From assembly GCA_030411725.1 (NCBI GenBank), contig MU839831.1:1116001-1180000 (forward strand): 64,000 bases of DNA, in the 5' to 3' direction. Both the position numbers and the translations under genes were made by a program. Positions 53,653 to 64,000 of the stretch are shown piece after piece. The number at the start of each line of letters is the position of its first letter. The stretch's first letter is position 1. This stretch comes from Echria macrotheca (Eukaryota; Ascomycota; Sordariomycetes; Sordariales; Schizotheciaceae). Under the pieces are notes generated by a model. The model was given only the letters and a program-made list of their open reading frames with translations, was not told the origin of the DNA and ran no database searches.

Positions 53653-54957
53653 TCATAGATGTTTTACATATGCGTGTTCAGGTTTGTGCTTCGTCTCATA
53701 GTCGACATGGACATAAGCCCGCTCGATGTTGGGTAGGCTCTCCAGCTTGTACTGGAGACCCTCGGCCACATCGTGCGCCACCGATAGTTGCGTCGCGTCA
53801 TCCATCACAACGTCCACTTCAACAATCAACCGGGGCCCGGAATAGTAAACCCGAACCGTGTCGATGCCAGATATCGAGGTCGGGTTGTGCGTCAGGGACA
53901 CGTAAGTCACCAGCTGCTGCGTCTCGGGAGAAGCAGCGATGCCGACTATCAACATGAACTCTGAAAATGCTGTCCGAAGCCACAGAACCGTGATGGCGAT
54001 AGACAGGATGATTGCCCCCGTCGGATCGATCCACCAGGCAATCTTGGATCCTCCGACCGACGTTAAGATACCGAACCCGTTGATGAAGAGATCATTGCGG
54101 TGGTCCTGCCAGAGGATGCGCACCTGACTGTAGTGATTGCGCAGCGTGAAGCAGTATGCAAAAAGACCCAGCTTGACGACAAACGAGGTCGCCGCAGCAA
54201 TAAGGGCGGGTGGGTGGAAATCGTTGACGCCGCCGGTAGCTGCGCGCTCTGTTAGGTCCTGCACCGAGAAGGCGATGATGATGAAGGAGACGGCCATCAT
54301 CAGGAAGCAGAAAACAATGTTCCCGACAGTCTCCAAACGTGCTCTCCCCGAAGGGAACCTGTTGGGATCCACGTTTTGCGTCGCGCGGTTCGCGATGATG
54401 AGCATAAGGTTGCTCAGGGGGTCGAACACGGCATCCGCCATGGTGGTGATCAGCGAGAGTGACCCCGAAGAAATGGCAGCAAACAGCTGCAGCCCAGAAA
54501 GCACGATGTTCGCTGCCAACGAGCTGTAGATGGCAACCTTGACGCGAGTTGCTTCGGATGCCGCCTCGGCGCGCGCTTGTGCATGGTGTTCCTCGACCGT
54601 CCGGAGCAGTCGCTCAATGGCTGCGTTCTGTTTCCGGTAGAAGTTGTGGAGTCGCCTCTCTTTCCATTGCGTCGAAATTTCGGAGAGCAGGTGGGTTGGC
54701 CATTTGCTTGATGAAGCGCCCACAGCACCTTCCCAATCACCATTATCATCCCTGCCAAAAAGGGTTTCATGGGTGAGAACTGTGGGCTCGCGGTACACAG
54801 ACAACAAACCAAAAGGGTCGTTGTCATGGTGTGAGTCACGAAATGCTTGCAGTTTCATCTCTTCTTTTTCGTCGGATGGGCCGAAGCCGGGCAGGACATG
54901 GTGTCGCCCAAACCAGTGCGGATGAAAAGTGATGCTTCGAAGCAGATGTTGCTCCAT
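53653..54957 (-). CDS. Cation diffusion facilitator transporter (Mn-CDF type)
   Basis: A single exon encodes 434 aa. After a long polar N-terminus (1-135), six membrane segments follow. The metal site of the family's Mn subgroup is present: DAVFD at residues 175-179 in helix 2 and DHRND at 285-289 in helix 5, both DxxxD; zinc-type CDFs use HxxxD or DxxxH there. The C-terminal cytosolic domain has the ferredoxin-like fold segment LIVEVDVVMDD and ends in YVHVDYETKHKPEH. It likely exports Mn2+ (perhaps Fe2+) from the cytosol to Golgi, vacuole or outside. It is divergent from the siderophore transporter across 1.6 kb. Confidence 0.93.
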   Translation of the reverse strand: MEQHLLRSITFHPHWFGRHHVLPGFGPSDEKEEMKLQAFRDSHHDNDPFGLLSVYREPTVLTHETLFGRDDNGDWEGAVGASSSKWPTHLLSEISTQWKERRLHNFYRKQNAAIERLLRTVEEHHAQARAEAASEATRVKVAIYSSLAANIVLSGLQLFAAISSGSLSLITTMADAVFDPLSNLMLIIANRATQNVDPNRFPSGRARLETVGNIVFCFLMMAVSFIIIAFSVQDLTERAATGGVNDFHPPALIAAATSFVVKLGLFAYCFTLRNHYSQVRILWQDHRNDLFINGFGILTSVGGSKIAWWIDPTGAIILSIAITVLWLRTAFSEFMLIVGIAASPETQQLVTYVSLTHNPTSISGIDTVRVYYSGPRLIVEVDVVMDDATQLSVAHDVAEGLQYKLESLPNIERAYVHVDYETKHKPEHAYVKHL

Positions 54958-55989
54958 CGTGAAGTGTTTGTTGTGGGCAATTTACGTATGGTGCTATGGT
55001 TCCATGTAACTGTGAAGTGCAATTCATCACTCGGTGTCTGCTCGTGATGAAGGCTTCCAACTGTCTGGTGGTGTGGCGTGACAATCGTCCGGTCGCCAGC
55101 CCTAACCCTGGCATATGTCCTGCGAGACCATCACAGCTCCATTCTGGAACGATTTTACTGTGTCTCTTAATTAGTCATCCTGATTAAAACTCTGTTCGTC
55201 GCTTACGATGCGTTTAGTGTGCGGAATTACTCAGAAGCCATGGGTGGTGCCATGATTCCGTTGTCTTATTGTTATCGTAAAGGTTGAAAGAGGGCCGGTT
55301 TCCCCCTCTGAAGTCGATCGACGTCTTCCTTTTTCGTCTTACAAAGTACCGCTCGCGGACGCTGGCACAGCGGAAGAAATTTCATACGCTGGGTATGACA
55401 TCCTCGACATCAAGGCGGAAAAGCCGGCGCGCTTGGCGCTGGAGTCATCGGTTTGTGGGTTGCGACTCGCCGCCTCGCTGGGCTGGATTTCAAGCGGGTA
55501 CATAGACTACATGATGTTTCCCGCGAGAATATTTGTCAAAATGTGCATCTGTAGCGTACAGCGTGGGATATTCCATTCCTCAAGTGCCGCAAATATCCAG
55601 ATTCCAAAGCTTCTCGCGACGCATAATGCCTCATGCCCAGCGTCGTCTACATTGGCAATACCCATCCTTGACTCAACACCATCATCCTCACCCAGGAGAA
55701 GGGCTGTTCGTCCGCCTCTGCGCGCGCGTTAGTTCTCATTCATCTGTAGGGCAGAGCTTGGAGTCCCAACGCATGGCCTGTAGTCGCGTGGGCCCGAGAC
55801 TCGATCGCCCTCGGCTGGCAGCTTGGCAGTCCAATATCACATCGCGGCAGCACAGTCATCACCAAGACAGGGGAAAAGGTCGAGTTGCTGCCTGCTGTTA
55901 CGTACAAGCCAGACCATTGTCCGATGTCGCAGTGGGGATGCCGCCGACGGTGACAAGGGTGGTGAGCATCAGAGTGGGGCTGATCAAAG

Positions 55990-56005
55990 TTATCTGATCT
56001 GATAA
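55990..56005. promoter_or_regulatory. Overlapping inverted pair of ATCWGATAA GATA sites
   Basis: TTATCTGATCTGATAA contains ATCTGATAA on the plus strand (55997-56005) and ATCAGATAA on the minus strand (complement of 55990-55998). ATCWGATAA is the site bound by SreA/SRE/Urbs1 GATA factors that repress siderophore genes when iron is plentiful. It lies about 580 bp before the transporter ATG. Confidence 0.7.
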
Positions 56006-56442
56006 GATTGATTGATAAAAATTTTCGCTTCTCTCCGCAAGCACTTGCAGTGCCAAGCACGCAACAAACTTCCACTTCCGTCTCAATCCGGCACGTCACA
56101 GAACGCCTTCTTGCAGCGCTGCGGGGCTGCTCTCCCTCAATTGGCCCGAGGGATGCAGAATCATGGGTCATCGGAACCAATCCTCGACCTTCGGGTCTGA
56201 GATTGCGCGAGCCGTGTGTTCGTATGCTCCTCTCTCGCGACGACGACACGCCTTCGACCCCTGCATCGAATGATGGCGACAATGACAATGCAACCCCATT
56301 CTCGCTCGACCGATGACAAGCCGAATGGCCGGCTGTGGTTTGGATTGCGGGACCCTGGACGTGTCTGAGGTCGTATTCCGTCCCAGCATGCGGGATGCAT
56401 CCATTCCAGGTTTTCCGGGTGCTGTGCCAGCCCACATGCACC

Positions 56443-56451
56443 ATCTGATAA
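56443..56451 (+). promoter_or_regulatory. ATCTGATAA GATA site near the siderophore transporter start
   Basis: A third exact ATCWGATAA match, 133 bp upstream of ATG 56584. Together with the 55990 pair it supports iron-dependent repression of the transporter. Confidence 0.7.
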
Positions 56452-56583
56452 AGGTTGGGGCTTGCCCTCTGCCGATCGCATGCAGACTTCCGCTTGCTCA
56501 CCACTAGTCGCTGCTGACTACGGACCTTGGGACTGCCCACAAAACGCAAACTCGCGCGAGCTTTTTTCTTGCCACGCTCCAAA

Positions 56584-58476
56584 ATGAAGTTCAGAAGTCC
56601 CTTCGACAGCGTCCCGCCCGCCGATGTCCCTGTAGCCGAAGACGACGCAAAGATGAGAGACACGAATGACAAGGAAGCCGGCATCGAGATGGACAACATC
56701 CATCCCGTGTCCGGCGGCGAGGCCGACTCGGATCAGATCTCGGTGGATGCCCAGGCTGGCGTCCAGGGCGTCGAGGCCATGACCAAGGTCTGGACGAGGT
56801 CCAATCTGATTCTCGCCTATGTAACGTACGTTCGGATCACGAAGACTCGGGGGAGCATTCTAACAAGTTCACAGAATATGGTTCATCTTTTTCGTCGATG
56901 CGATGCAATCGAGCATGAGCGGCTCCCTCGTCGCCTACGTGACGAGTTCCTTCTCGCAACATGGCCTCACGGCCACCACGGGTGTTCTGTCCAACCTCAT
57001 TGGCGGTCTTTCCAAGCTCCCGCTAGCCAAGGTGCTCGACATCTGGGGCCGCCCCCAAGGCTTCGTCCTGATGCTGATATGTCTGGTCGTTGGCCTGATC
57101 ATGATGGCCGCGTGCAATAACGTTGAGACGTACGCTGCTGCGCAGGTCTTCTACTGGGTTGGGTAAGTGGAAACGACTGGACACTGGTGGCAGCAAGCTG
57201 ACAACAACCTAGGTTCAATGGTATCCAGTACACTATTTCCATCTTTATCGCCGACACTTCGCACCTGAAGAACAGAGGTCTAATGCTCGCATTTGCCTCG
57301 TCGCCGTACATTATCACCGTGTGGATTGGAGGACCCCTAGCGAATGCCTTCCTCGATGGACCTGGCTGGAGATGGGCATACGGCGCCTTTTCCATCATCA
57401 CGCCGGCCGTCTGCTCGCCGCTGCTCTTTCTATTTTACCACAACTACCGCAAGGCCGCCAAAGCTGGGCTGCTTCCCAAGCGCGAAGAACACAACCGAAC
57501 CACGCTCGAGTCAATCAAGTACTACTGTGTCGAGTTCGACGTGGTCGGCCTTCTTCTGATCGTCACTGGCTTGGCCTTGTTCTTGCTTACGTTCAACCTC
57601 TACACCCGCCAGCCCGGTGAATGGCGATCGCCCCTGATTATCTCTTTCATCATCATCGGGCCCCTGCTGATTATCGCCTTCGGTGCTTGGGAGAAGTTCT
57701 TTGCACCAAAGACTTTTATCCCGTACGGTCTCCTTACGGACCGGACCGTTCTGGGAGCCTGCATCCTTGCCGCAACCCTCTTCATCTCGTTCTACATCTG
57801 GGACCAATACTTCTTCTCCTTCCTGCAGGTCGTCGTCGGACTCGACATCACGCAGGCGAGCTACGTCCTGAACATCTACAGCATCGGGTCATGCTTCTGG
57901 TCGTTCATCGCCGGCTACGCAATCCGTCGCACCGGCCGCTTCAAGTGGGCCGCCTTGTATTTCGGCGTCCCTGTGACTATCCTCGGCATCGCCCTGATGC
58001 TAAATTTCCGCAAACCCGGAGTCCACGTCGGCTACATTGTTATGTGTCAGATCTTCATCGCCGTATCGGGTGGCACGCTCGTCATTTGCGAGCAGATCGC
58101 CGTCATGGCCGCCACCTCGCATCAGTACATTGCCGTGGTGCTCGCCATCGAGGGCATGTTTGCCAGTGTCGGCGGTGCTATCGGGTCCACGGTCGCTGCG
58201 GCCATCTGGAACGGCCTCTTCCCCGATCGGTTGCTGGAGTACCTGCCCGAGGAGACCAAGGGCAATTTCACCGAGATTTACGGGTCGCTGCCTGTGCAGC
58301 TCACGTATGAGAGGGGGACGCCGACGCGTAATGCTATCGATGCGGCATATGGCGAGGCACAGAAGTGGATGCTGGTTGCGTCGACAGTCATCCAGGTAGT
58401 TTCTATCATCAGTGTCCTCGTATGGAGGGATATCAAGATCAAGGACTTCAAGCAAGTCAAGGGGTTGGTGATTTAG
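56584..58476 (+). CDS. MFS siderophore-iron transporter (SIT/ARN family)
   Basis: Exons 56584-56825, 56875-57162 and 57213-58476 join in frame to 597 aa (introns 49 and 50 bp). ATG 56584 (MKFRSPF) is preferred; an in-frame ATG at 56527 adds 19 residues. A polar N-terminus (1-70) precedes about 14 membrane segments. Family markers are LAYVT-IWFIFFVDAMQSS in helix 1, KLPLAKVLDIWGRPQGF in the loop 2/3 signature, WDQYFFSFLQVV and the late TFIPYGLLTDRTVLGAC. It imports ferric siderophores by proton symport at the plasma membrane. Upstream GATA sites predict repression by iron. No siderophore synthetase lies in the window, so it may take up xenosiderophores. Confidence 0.93.
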
Positions 58477-59502
58477 ATGTGGGGTTGTTTTAGGTAGTCT
58501 TGGATATGCTCAACCAATCGTCGTATTAGCTAGGAAGCCGCGGGGTTGGGTGTGGGTTTGGATCCGGCGTGAGAGATAAAGGTAGATAGTTATACCTGAC
58601 TTTCGAGATTTTTGCATCCCGTCAGTGGCTCTGGCTTGTTGTTGAATCTGGCAGGCGCGCCTCAGGGGTTTTGGGGGAGGGGGGAGGGCCACTCACTGGA
58701 TTCTTCAGGTATCCACTCAGCATCAGCGGTCCTGCTACTCCTTCCTCCTGCAACCATTTCCAATCTGCCGTCTTCAACAACCTCCCCTCCACTGGGCACG
58801 CCTGGTCCTCGTGGCGTTCATTCCCTTTCCCATTGTGTTGCCGCAGGATATGTTGCTCCGACCCCCGCTCGCGCAGCCCGCACTTTCTATCCGAATCCAG
58901 CGATAAAATGGACCAGGCAGAACGTTCTCCCCATCCAACCTTTCCAGCGGCGTCGTCGGGCGGCACGCGACACAAGGCTGGCTGCCACGCTTGGACCTAT
59001 AATATCACTGCGCAAGCCGGCAGTGCAGTGCAGGCGCCGGGAGCTGCTGCTGTGGGCAACTGCCGGCACTCGGAGAATGCAAGCCACGTCACGGGCTGCG
59101 ATACCGAAGCTGAAGGAGCCCCTGAAAGTTGTTGCGCCCCAGGGCATTCCGGACGGCTGACAGCGCAAGGCTGGCGACTTTCCATAATTGTTAGTGCGGT
59201 ACCGCAAAAATGCCTTGTTGGACGCTGGTCAACTGGCGAATCTCCGGCGGGCTGAGGTACCGCGCAAACACCGATGGTGGAACAAACGCCCCAGCGTGTC
59301 GAAAGGACCCGAAGTCATCCATGGTATATAATAACCACCTCGTCGGTCTCAAACGTGTTTCGGCTTCGGTGTCTCGAACTTTCTAGATTGTAAGACTGTC
59401 TGCGCTTCACCAGGGCAGGCTCCTATCGCCATGCGCTTCAAAAACACCACCCTTTTAGCGGTTATCGAGTCCCAATAGCACGAATTCTAAAGTCGATCCG
59501 CA
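58477..59502. other. Intergenic region with TATA box for the next gene
   Basis: No supported gene; plus-strand frames at 58612-59255 lack protein-like features. The last 180 bp hold the promoter of the 662-aa membrane protein. Confidence 0.5.
59325..59333 (+). promoter_or_regulatory. TATA box
   Basis: TATATAATA lies about 170 bp before ATG 59503. Confidence 0.45.
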
Positions 59503-61757
59503 ATGGCAACCCGGATCCTCAGAAGACTCGGTATGTTCCGGCTCCTCAGAAGACTTGGCATGGTGGTCCCACCTGGGACCGACTGGGGACAAGGCAACTG
59601 GACGGACTGCGGTATGAGGTTCCGAGATATTCTTGTCAACAACGCAACCTGGAACGGCTTCACAAAGGAGTTGATAGAGAACAACTACACCTGGACCGGT
59701 CCCATAAAATTCCTGCCTTCCGAGTACCGAAACGACGCCCTGTACGTCCCGTACGATGCTTGCGTAGGAGTATGCGGATCTCGAACGATCGGGTTCAATG
59801 ACAAACAAACAGCCCTGAACATCCTCGCGACGTGGGTCTTTCCATTGGCCATCCTAATCACTCTCCCATGGGGACAGGGCGGCCGGAACCTCCTGGAGGC
59901 CCTTTCCCACTGGTTGGGGAGCCCCCAGACAGCACTAACAGCGACCCTCTGGAACTTTTGGCAGATGCGGCTGTGTTACTTGTGGGCAAGCAGACAGAAT
60001 CGACCACAGGATGGCCGGAATATTCCCCAGGCCGGTTTCGTGGGACGGTTGATATCATGGGTTGCATATGTCAAACGGGGGACCATCTCGCTGTGGCGAG
60101 CAGCAATGCGTTCAACGAGAGGCAGGAGTGACAGCACGAGGCCCCTCATCGACCCCCCTAACACAGCTCCGGTTTCTGTTTACAATAACGCCATGTTCGT
60201 CCTCAGCGCCTTCAACCAGGTTGATCTAGGCTTTGAGAAGCCCCACGATACGAGAGCAGACCCCCGTGAAGAAGAGGGGGGGAACCTGAACAAGCTCCTG
60301 TCGACGCTCCTCTACGGCATATTCCGACCTCTCTCGCTTGGCGGACTCTCGCTTCGAGAGCAAAAGAATGTCGAGCTTACCACCGCGTTGCTTGAGATAC
60401 TGTCGACCCAGCTTCGTATCAACCGGCGAAGAGGGGTGATCCCGATGCTGTTGAGCCTAGTGACGTTCTACATGGCTTTTTCCTTCTCTGTGGCGCTCGC
60501 TTTCGGCGACATGGGCGATAGCACGTCCATATTTGTACTTGACATTGGCATTTTTTTCTCATATGTGCCTGTCGAGGTGTGTCTCCTCTTGCTGGATCGG
60601 AGCCCAAATGACTCGGATGCTCAAATGTGCGTATAACCGTTCCCCCCTCGCCGTCCTCGCCTGAGTCCCCTGCAATGTCTCCGTCATTGTCCACATACCT
60701 TACCTTGAGACCCAGACAGCTCTCACTCACTAACAATCTTGTCTCTACTTTCGCCGACGCAGGAAGATCATGTCCCGCTGGCTCTACAACATCGACGCAA
60801 TCCGAAAAAGAGCTGATGATGCCGAACCTGTCTGGTGGGCAGGCGGGGACGTCCCCGCTCCCTACAAACTCGAACGCTTCACCGGCCAAGGCCGCACCCT
60901 CTCCTACGCCGGTCTTCCTCATGCCGTCCTGTCCGAAATTCCTGGAACCGACACATCCCTCACCGACGCCTTACGCGACCTCACCGGTAATCGCCCTTCC
61001 ACCCTTTCCAGGAGAATTCTGGACCGCGTGCAGCAGCGCAACCCCTTCAAACGCCCGCGCTCCTGGAACACAATTGCACGACTATCCCAGGCCACAGTAT
61101 GGCTCCAGGTCATGCTGGCCTTCTTCTCGGACTTTTTCACCCCAACTATGGGCCCGGGTTGCTGGTCCCTCATCTTTATCGGATATGGTGTTTTGAGCAG
61201 CGTGACATGGGAGCTGCAGTTCTTCTTCTTGCCGGTGACAATGGGCAGGGACACCACTAACTCTAAAGCTTGGCGACGAGCTATCACTTTCATTTCGCAT
61301 CTGTCCAATGCGCTTGCGATTCTGTATATTGTGTTTGTGTTGGCCATGTTTGTAAGCATCCCTCCCACCCGGCACCAGGTTTTCCTTCTGTTCCATCACG
61401 TCCTCGTCTCGTTTTTCATGGCGGCCAAGCATGCGGGCTTTTCACGGTCACCGAAACATTCTGACATGTTACTGATCACAGTCCGGTGGGATCCTCAACA
61501 ACTGTTGGTGCAACTCGCTCTTTGGAGGCTTCCTCGGCTGGGGTGGCTACGTCGATTTCATGGACTTCAAGTACTACCAAAGTCATTATCCAGCGTCCAT
61601 TATCGCGTGGACTGTGTGTACCGCGATATCGCTTACCGCGTCTGTTGTGTCCATGGCAGTCGCGGTGTACTGGTGGTGGCGCTGTCGTGGTCTTTGGGAG
61701 GCAAGACCAGATACGACAGTCACTCTGGAGAGCATCGACTTCCGATGGCTGCATTAG
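59503..61757 (+). CDS. Polytopic membrane protein, unrecognised family
   Basis: Exons 59503-60626, 60763-61351 and 61482-61757 join in frame to 662 aa; the introns (136 and 130 bp) are longer than most here. An N-terminal ectodomain-like region (20-105) has several Trp and Cys (WTDCG; DACVGVCGS). Hydrophobic segments lie at about 108-122, 318-335 and 340-365, then 475-500, 530-550 and, in exon 3, 568-585 and 605-630 (ending in YWWWRCRGLW). The middle carries polar loops with an LSAFNQVDLGFEKP block. It resembles poorly described membrane proteins of ascomycetes. I see no transporter or enzyme signature. Confidence 0.75.
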
Positions 61758-61877
61758 GATTGCATCCAGGAGAGAATTGCTCTACAGATATTGAGTAGCT
61801 TATCCCCCATCGGCCCTCTTAGGCGGTATTCAGCAGGTCCAACAATAATACACCGCACTAAAGCCTCGATGGGACCG

Positions 61878-63282
61878 TCACTCCCATCGATCATTATCCG
61901 CATGGCCATACGCCAGGCTCAAAACCCATCCATCATCCTCCCTCTCGCCCTTGGCATTCACACCGCCCCAGAGTACCACACCCTTCCCGTCCAAACACGA
62001 ATCCGCGCCAAAGAATGCCCTGGGACCGGGATGTACCTTTCCTTCGGGTACCATCTGCTCCGCCGCCACCAGTTCGACTTCGGCCCAGCTGAGCTCACCC
62101 GAATCGAGGCCCGGGAGCGTCTCGCGGATCTTGTCTTTCAGTTTGGCGGCCGACAGTCCGTGCGAAGGCAGCTGCAGCGACCAGATGTCCGAGTAGAAGC
62201 CCGCCGACTCGGGGTGATCGGGTTTGGGTTCGTCGCAGCCAAACATGTAGATCAGATATTGCCGACCATGTCCGAGGTTTAGGGGAACGAGCGCTCCACC
62301 ATCTCGTGGGCGCGGGCCGGGGGTTAGTGGGTTCGTCGGCATGCTGAGCGTTTTCCAGACGAGCGCGCCAGGCTTCTCACGCTCCGTGGGCGAGTGCAGC
62401 AGGTGGAGGTAGTTGACGACGACCGAGAACGGGGAGTCAGTCCGGCTGATGGTGTAGAGCGTCGTGTCGACGTAGGCGGCGGCTACTGGAGGAGCTGGCG
62501 CGCGGGGTAGCGCGGTCCAGGAGTCGGAAGTAAAATCGAAGAGCCATGTCTCGGTTTCAGTGGGCAGGTCGGGATTGGATAGCGGGGCGTCGACGTCGTG
62601 CACCAGCTTGTGCTGCAACTCCGATGGGGCGTGGCCGCCATGGAGGACGAGGAAGTCCTGCTGCTCGTCGACGAAGATGGAGTGGCCGAACCGCGGCGTC
62701 ATAGCCTTGCCGATCTGCGTCTCGCTGTGGAGTCTTGTCCATACGAGTTTCTCTGTGTCCCACAGCCAGAGGCAATTTTCTTCTTCAATCGGTTTTCCCT
62801 GGGTGTCTCGTCCGCCGTGAACAATGAGGTACTTGTCGCGAGCGCAGGCGGCGTGTTGGCTTCGCGGAGTCGGGATGAGTGTCCTACCCGTCTCGGCATC
62901 TTGAAGAGGGAAAGGCGGATATTCATGGTGCTTGATGTCGGTGGGTTTCTTGATGGGGAGGGTGATGATGTGGACGTCGGTCGGACATAACTTGCCGTCG
63001 GGTCCCTCGCCGCCGAACATATATGTCTTGTCGCCAATGGACGTGAGCGTGTGGTTCGATCGCGCGAGTGAGTTCCTGCGAGTTTCACTTGTTAGTAACG
63101 GGAAAGAAGGGGCTGGGAGGGGCGGCGCACGCAGATGTATTAGTACTTGCTACCTTGGAAAGCTGCGACAAGGAGAATTTGAGAGGTTGTGTTGGTGAGG
63201 CCACGGCCACGACGGCGGCGGTTTCGATGCCCGTGGCGACGACCTGCTCGGCGATCAGCGCGCCTGCTGCTACTTCGGCCAT
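61878..63282 (-). CDS. Kelch-repeat protein
   Basis: Exons 63282-63131 and 63075-61878 join in frame to 449 aa. The GTGCGC donor at 63130 is the only nearby GT that keeps frame; the branch TTACTAACAAG is strong. After an Ala/Val-rich N-terminus, Kelch blades are seen: NHTLTSIGDKTYMFGGEG, HAACARDKYLIVHGGRD, HSIFVDEQQDFLVLHGGH, a blade with WLFDFTSDSWTALP, and the final VLWGGVNAKGEREDDGWVL. The propeller is likely a protein-binding scaffold in the cytosol or at the cortex. No BTB, F-box or oxidase ligands are seen. It converges on the 662-aa membrane protein with 120 bp between stops. Confidence 0.88.
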
Positions 63283-64000
63283 GCTGTCGAGTATCGGATT
63301 ATTCCGATGGAGTGTTTTGGTGGTTAGTACGTTGAGGTTGACAGCCGCAAGATTTGGAGTTCAAACGACTGTTCATGGAGGATGTTGATACGATCGGCGC
63401 GATGACGTCGTTGGTCGGCGCGGGGCGGCGGCCGCAGGAACCTTGCGGGCTGCCGATCTTACCACAGGGGCAGGTTCGAGGAACCAGCACGTGACCACAT
63501 CGCCTCCTTTGACTCGGAAAATGCAGTGAGTAACGATATAGCTGTATCAAGGCTTCCTAAAAAAAGACCGCAGCAGGCCGTCTCGTTAGTACCAAGTCAC
63601 ACAAAAGCGGGCCACCCAGTCCTTCAACGGCCAGGTTGCGATGATCGCAAAAAGTCTTCTGGCTGCAGCAGCTGTATGAATCATGCAATTTGACTTGGAA
63701 ATACACATGCTTCTAAGCCTAATGGTATTACTGTTTGTACGCCTCTTTGATGCTCTCTGGGAGGTACAAATCGGGTGGCTCGTTTCATGCCAACATTGCC
63801 GGGCTGGGAAAAGTGGGGGCTCCGGCGCCGAAGTGTGGGTTCCATCACGGAGTTTTGCCCAGCTCGCCGATATCCAAACCCAGTATCAGATGGCCAGGCG
63901 CCCAGTCACGCATTTTAAAGCTTTTGTGCTTTCCAATCGCTATAATTAGCATGGAACAGAAGAGTGACACTGGTTGAGCTTTTAACCCGGAACTGCCTGT
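63283..64000. other. Right end of window, no gene seen
   Basis: It holds the Kelch gene promoter. Plus-strand frames at 63683-63977 start with a hydrophobic run but lack other support; a gene running past the window edge cannot be excluded. Confidence 0.45.

Larger units (their letters stand above)
54958..56583. other. 1.6-kb divergent region between CDF and siderophore transporter genes
   Basis: No gene supported; the 319-codon minus-strand frame 55740-56699 lacks protein-like composition and overlaps the transporter start. Three canonical ATCWGATAA sites lie within it (listed separately). Confidence 0.6.

Noticed and set aside
55740..56699. 319-codon minus-strand frame upstream of the siderophore transporter
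   Set aside because: No domain, irregular composition, overlaps the transporter's first exon and the GATA sites.
1..64000. tRNA, rRNA, CRISPR or operon-type features
   Set aside because: None seen by eye on either strand; the gene structures are eukaryotic. A tRNA scan was not possible.

Overview
The window looks like accessory, possibly subtelomeric, DNA of a filamentous ascomycete (Pezizomycotina, most likely a Sordariomycete). The evidence is many short introns (49-140 bp in most genes, one of 233 bp) with GTAxGT-like donors, CTAAC-like branch sites and CAG/TAG acceptors; PTH11-type, HET and NACHT-ankyrin genes; a siderophore transporter; and a long AT-rich block whose decay is dominated by C-to-T and G-to-A changes, as repeat-induced point mutation (RIP) produces. 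I cannot name the species.

Bases 1-9,450 are AT-rich, RIP-like DNA. Inside is a structurally complete Ty1/copia retrotransposon (2,373-8,657) with two 486-bp LTRs, a perfect 5-bp target duplication (GGTAT) and recognisable but stop-riddled protease, integrase, reverse transcriptase and RNase H. Base composition switches abruptly near 9,420, almost at the stop codon of the first normal gene.

Bases 9,451-31,535 carry a five-exon PTH11-like receptor gene; a relic-rich gap; a MetE-like methyltransferase; two divergent unrecognised genes (315 and 472 aa, the second a long amphipathic-helix protein); a 1,523-aa NACHT-ankyrin NLR; a small ankyrin protein; a low-complexity protein; a HET-domain protein; and a four-exon AAA-type protein that seems to have lost its Walker A lysine. 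Several of these belong to families used in fungal allorecognition or innate immunity.

Bases 32,604-47,580 are metabolic: two methyltransferases of secondary-metabolite type without a backbone enzyme; two divergent GH13 alpha-glucosidases separated by 1.7 kb; a glutathione-independent formaldehyde dehydrogenase-like zinc alcohol dehydrogenase; and a copper-radical oxidase-like protein with an extra C-terminal domain.

Bases 48,032-63,282 hold an NmrA-like protein, a small membrane protein with a histidine-rich tail, a 137-aa unknown, a small heat-shock protein, a Mn-type CDF transporter, a siderophore transporter with three canonical ATCWGATAA GATA sites upstream, a polytopic membrane protein and a Kelch protein. 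Exon structures were deduced by hand from reading frame and splice signals; each preserves frame, but none has transcript support here.
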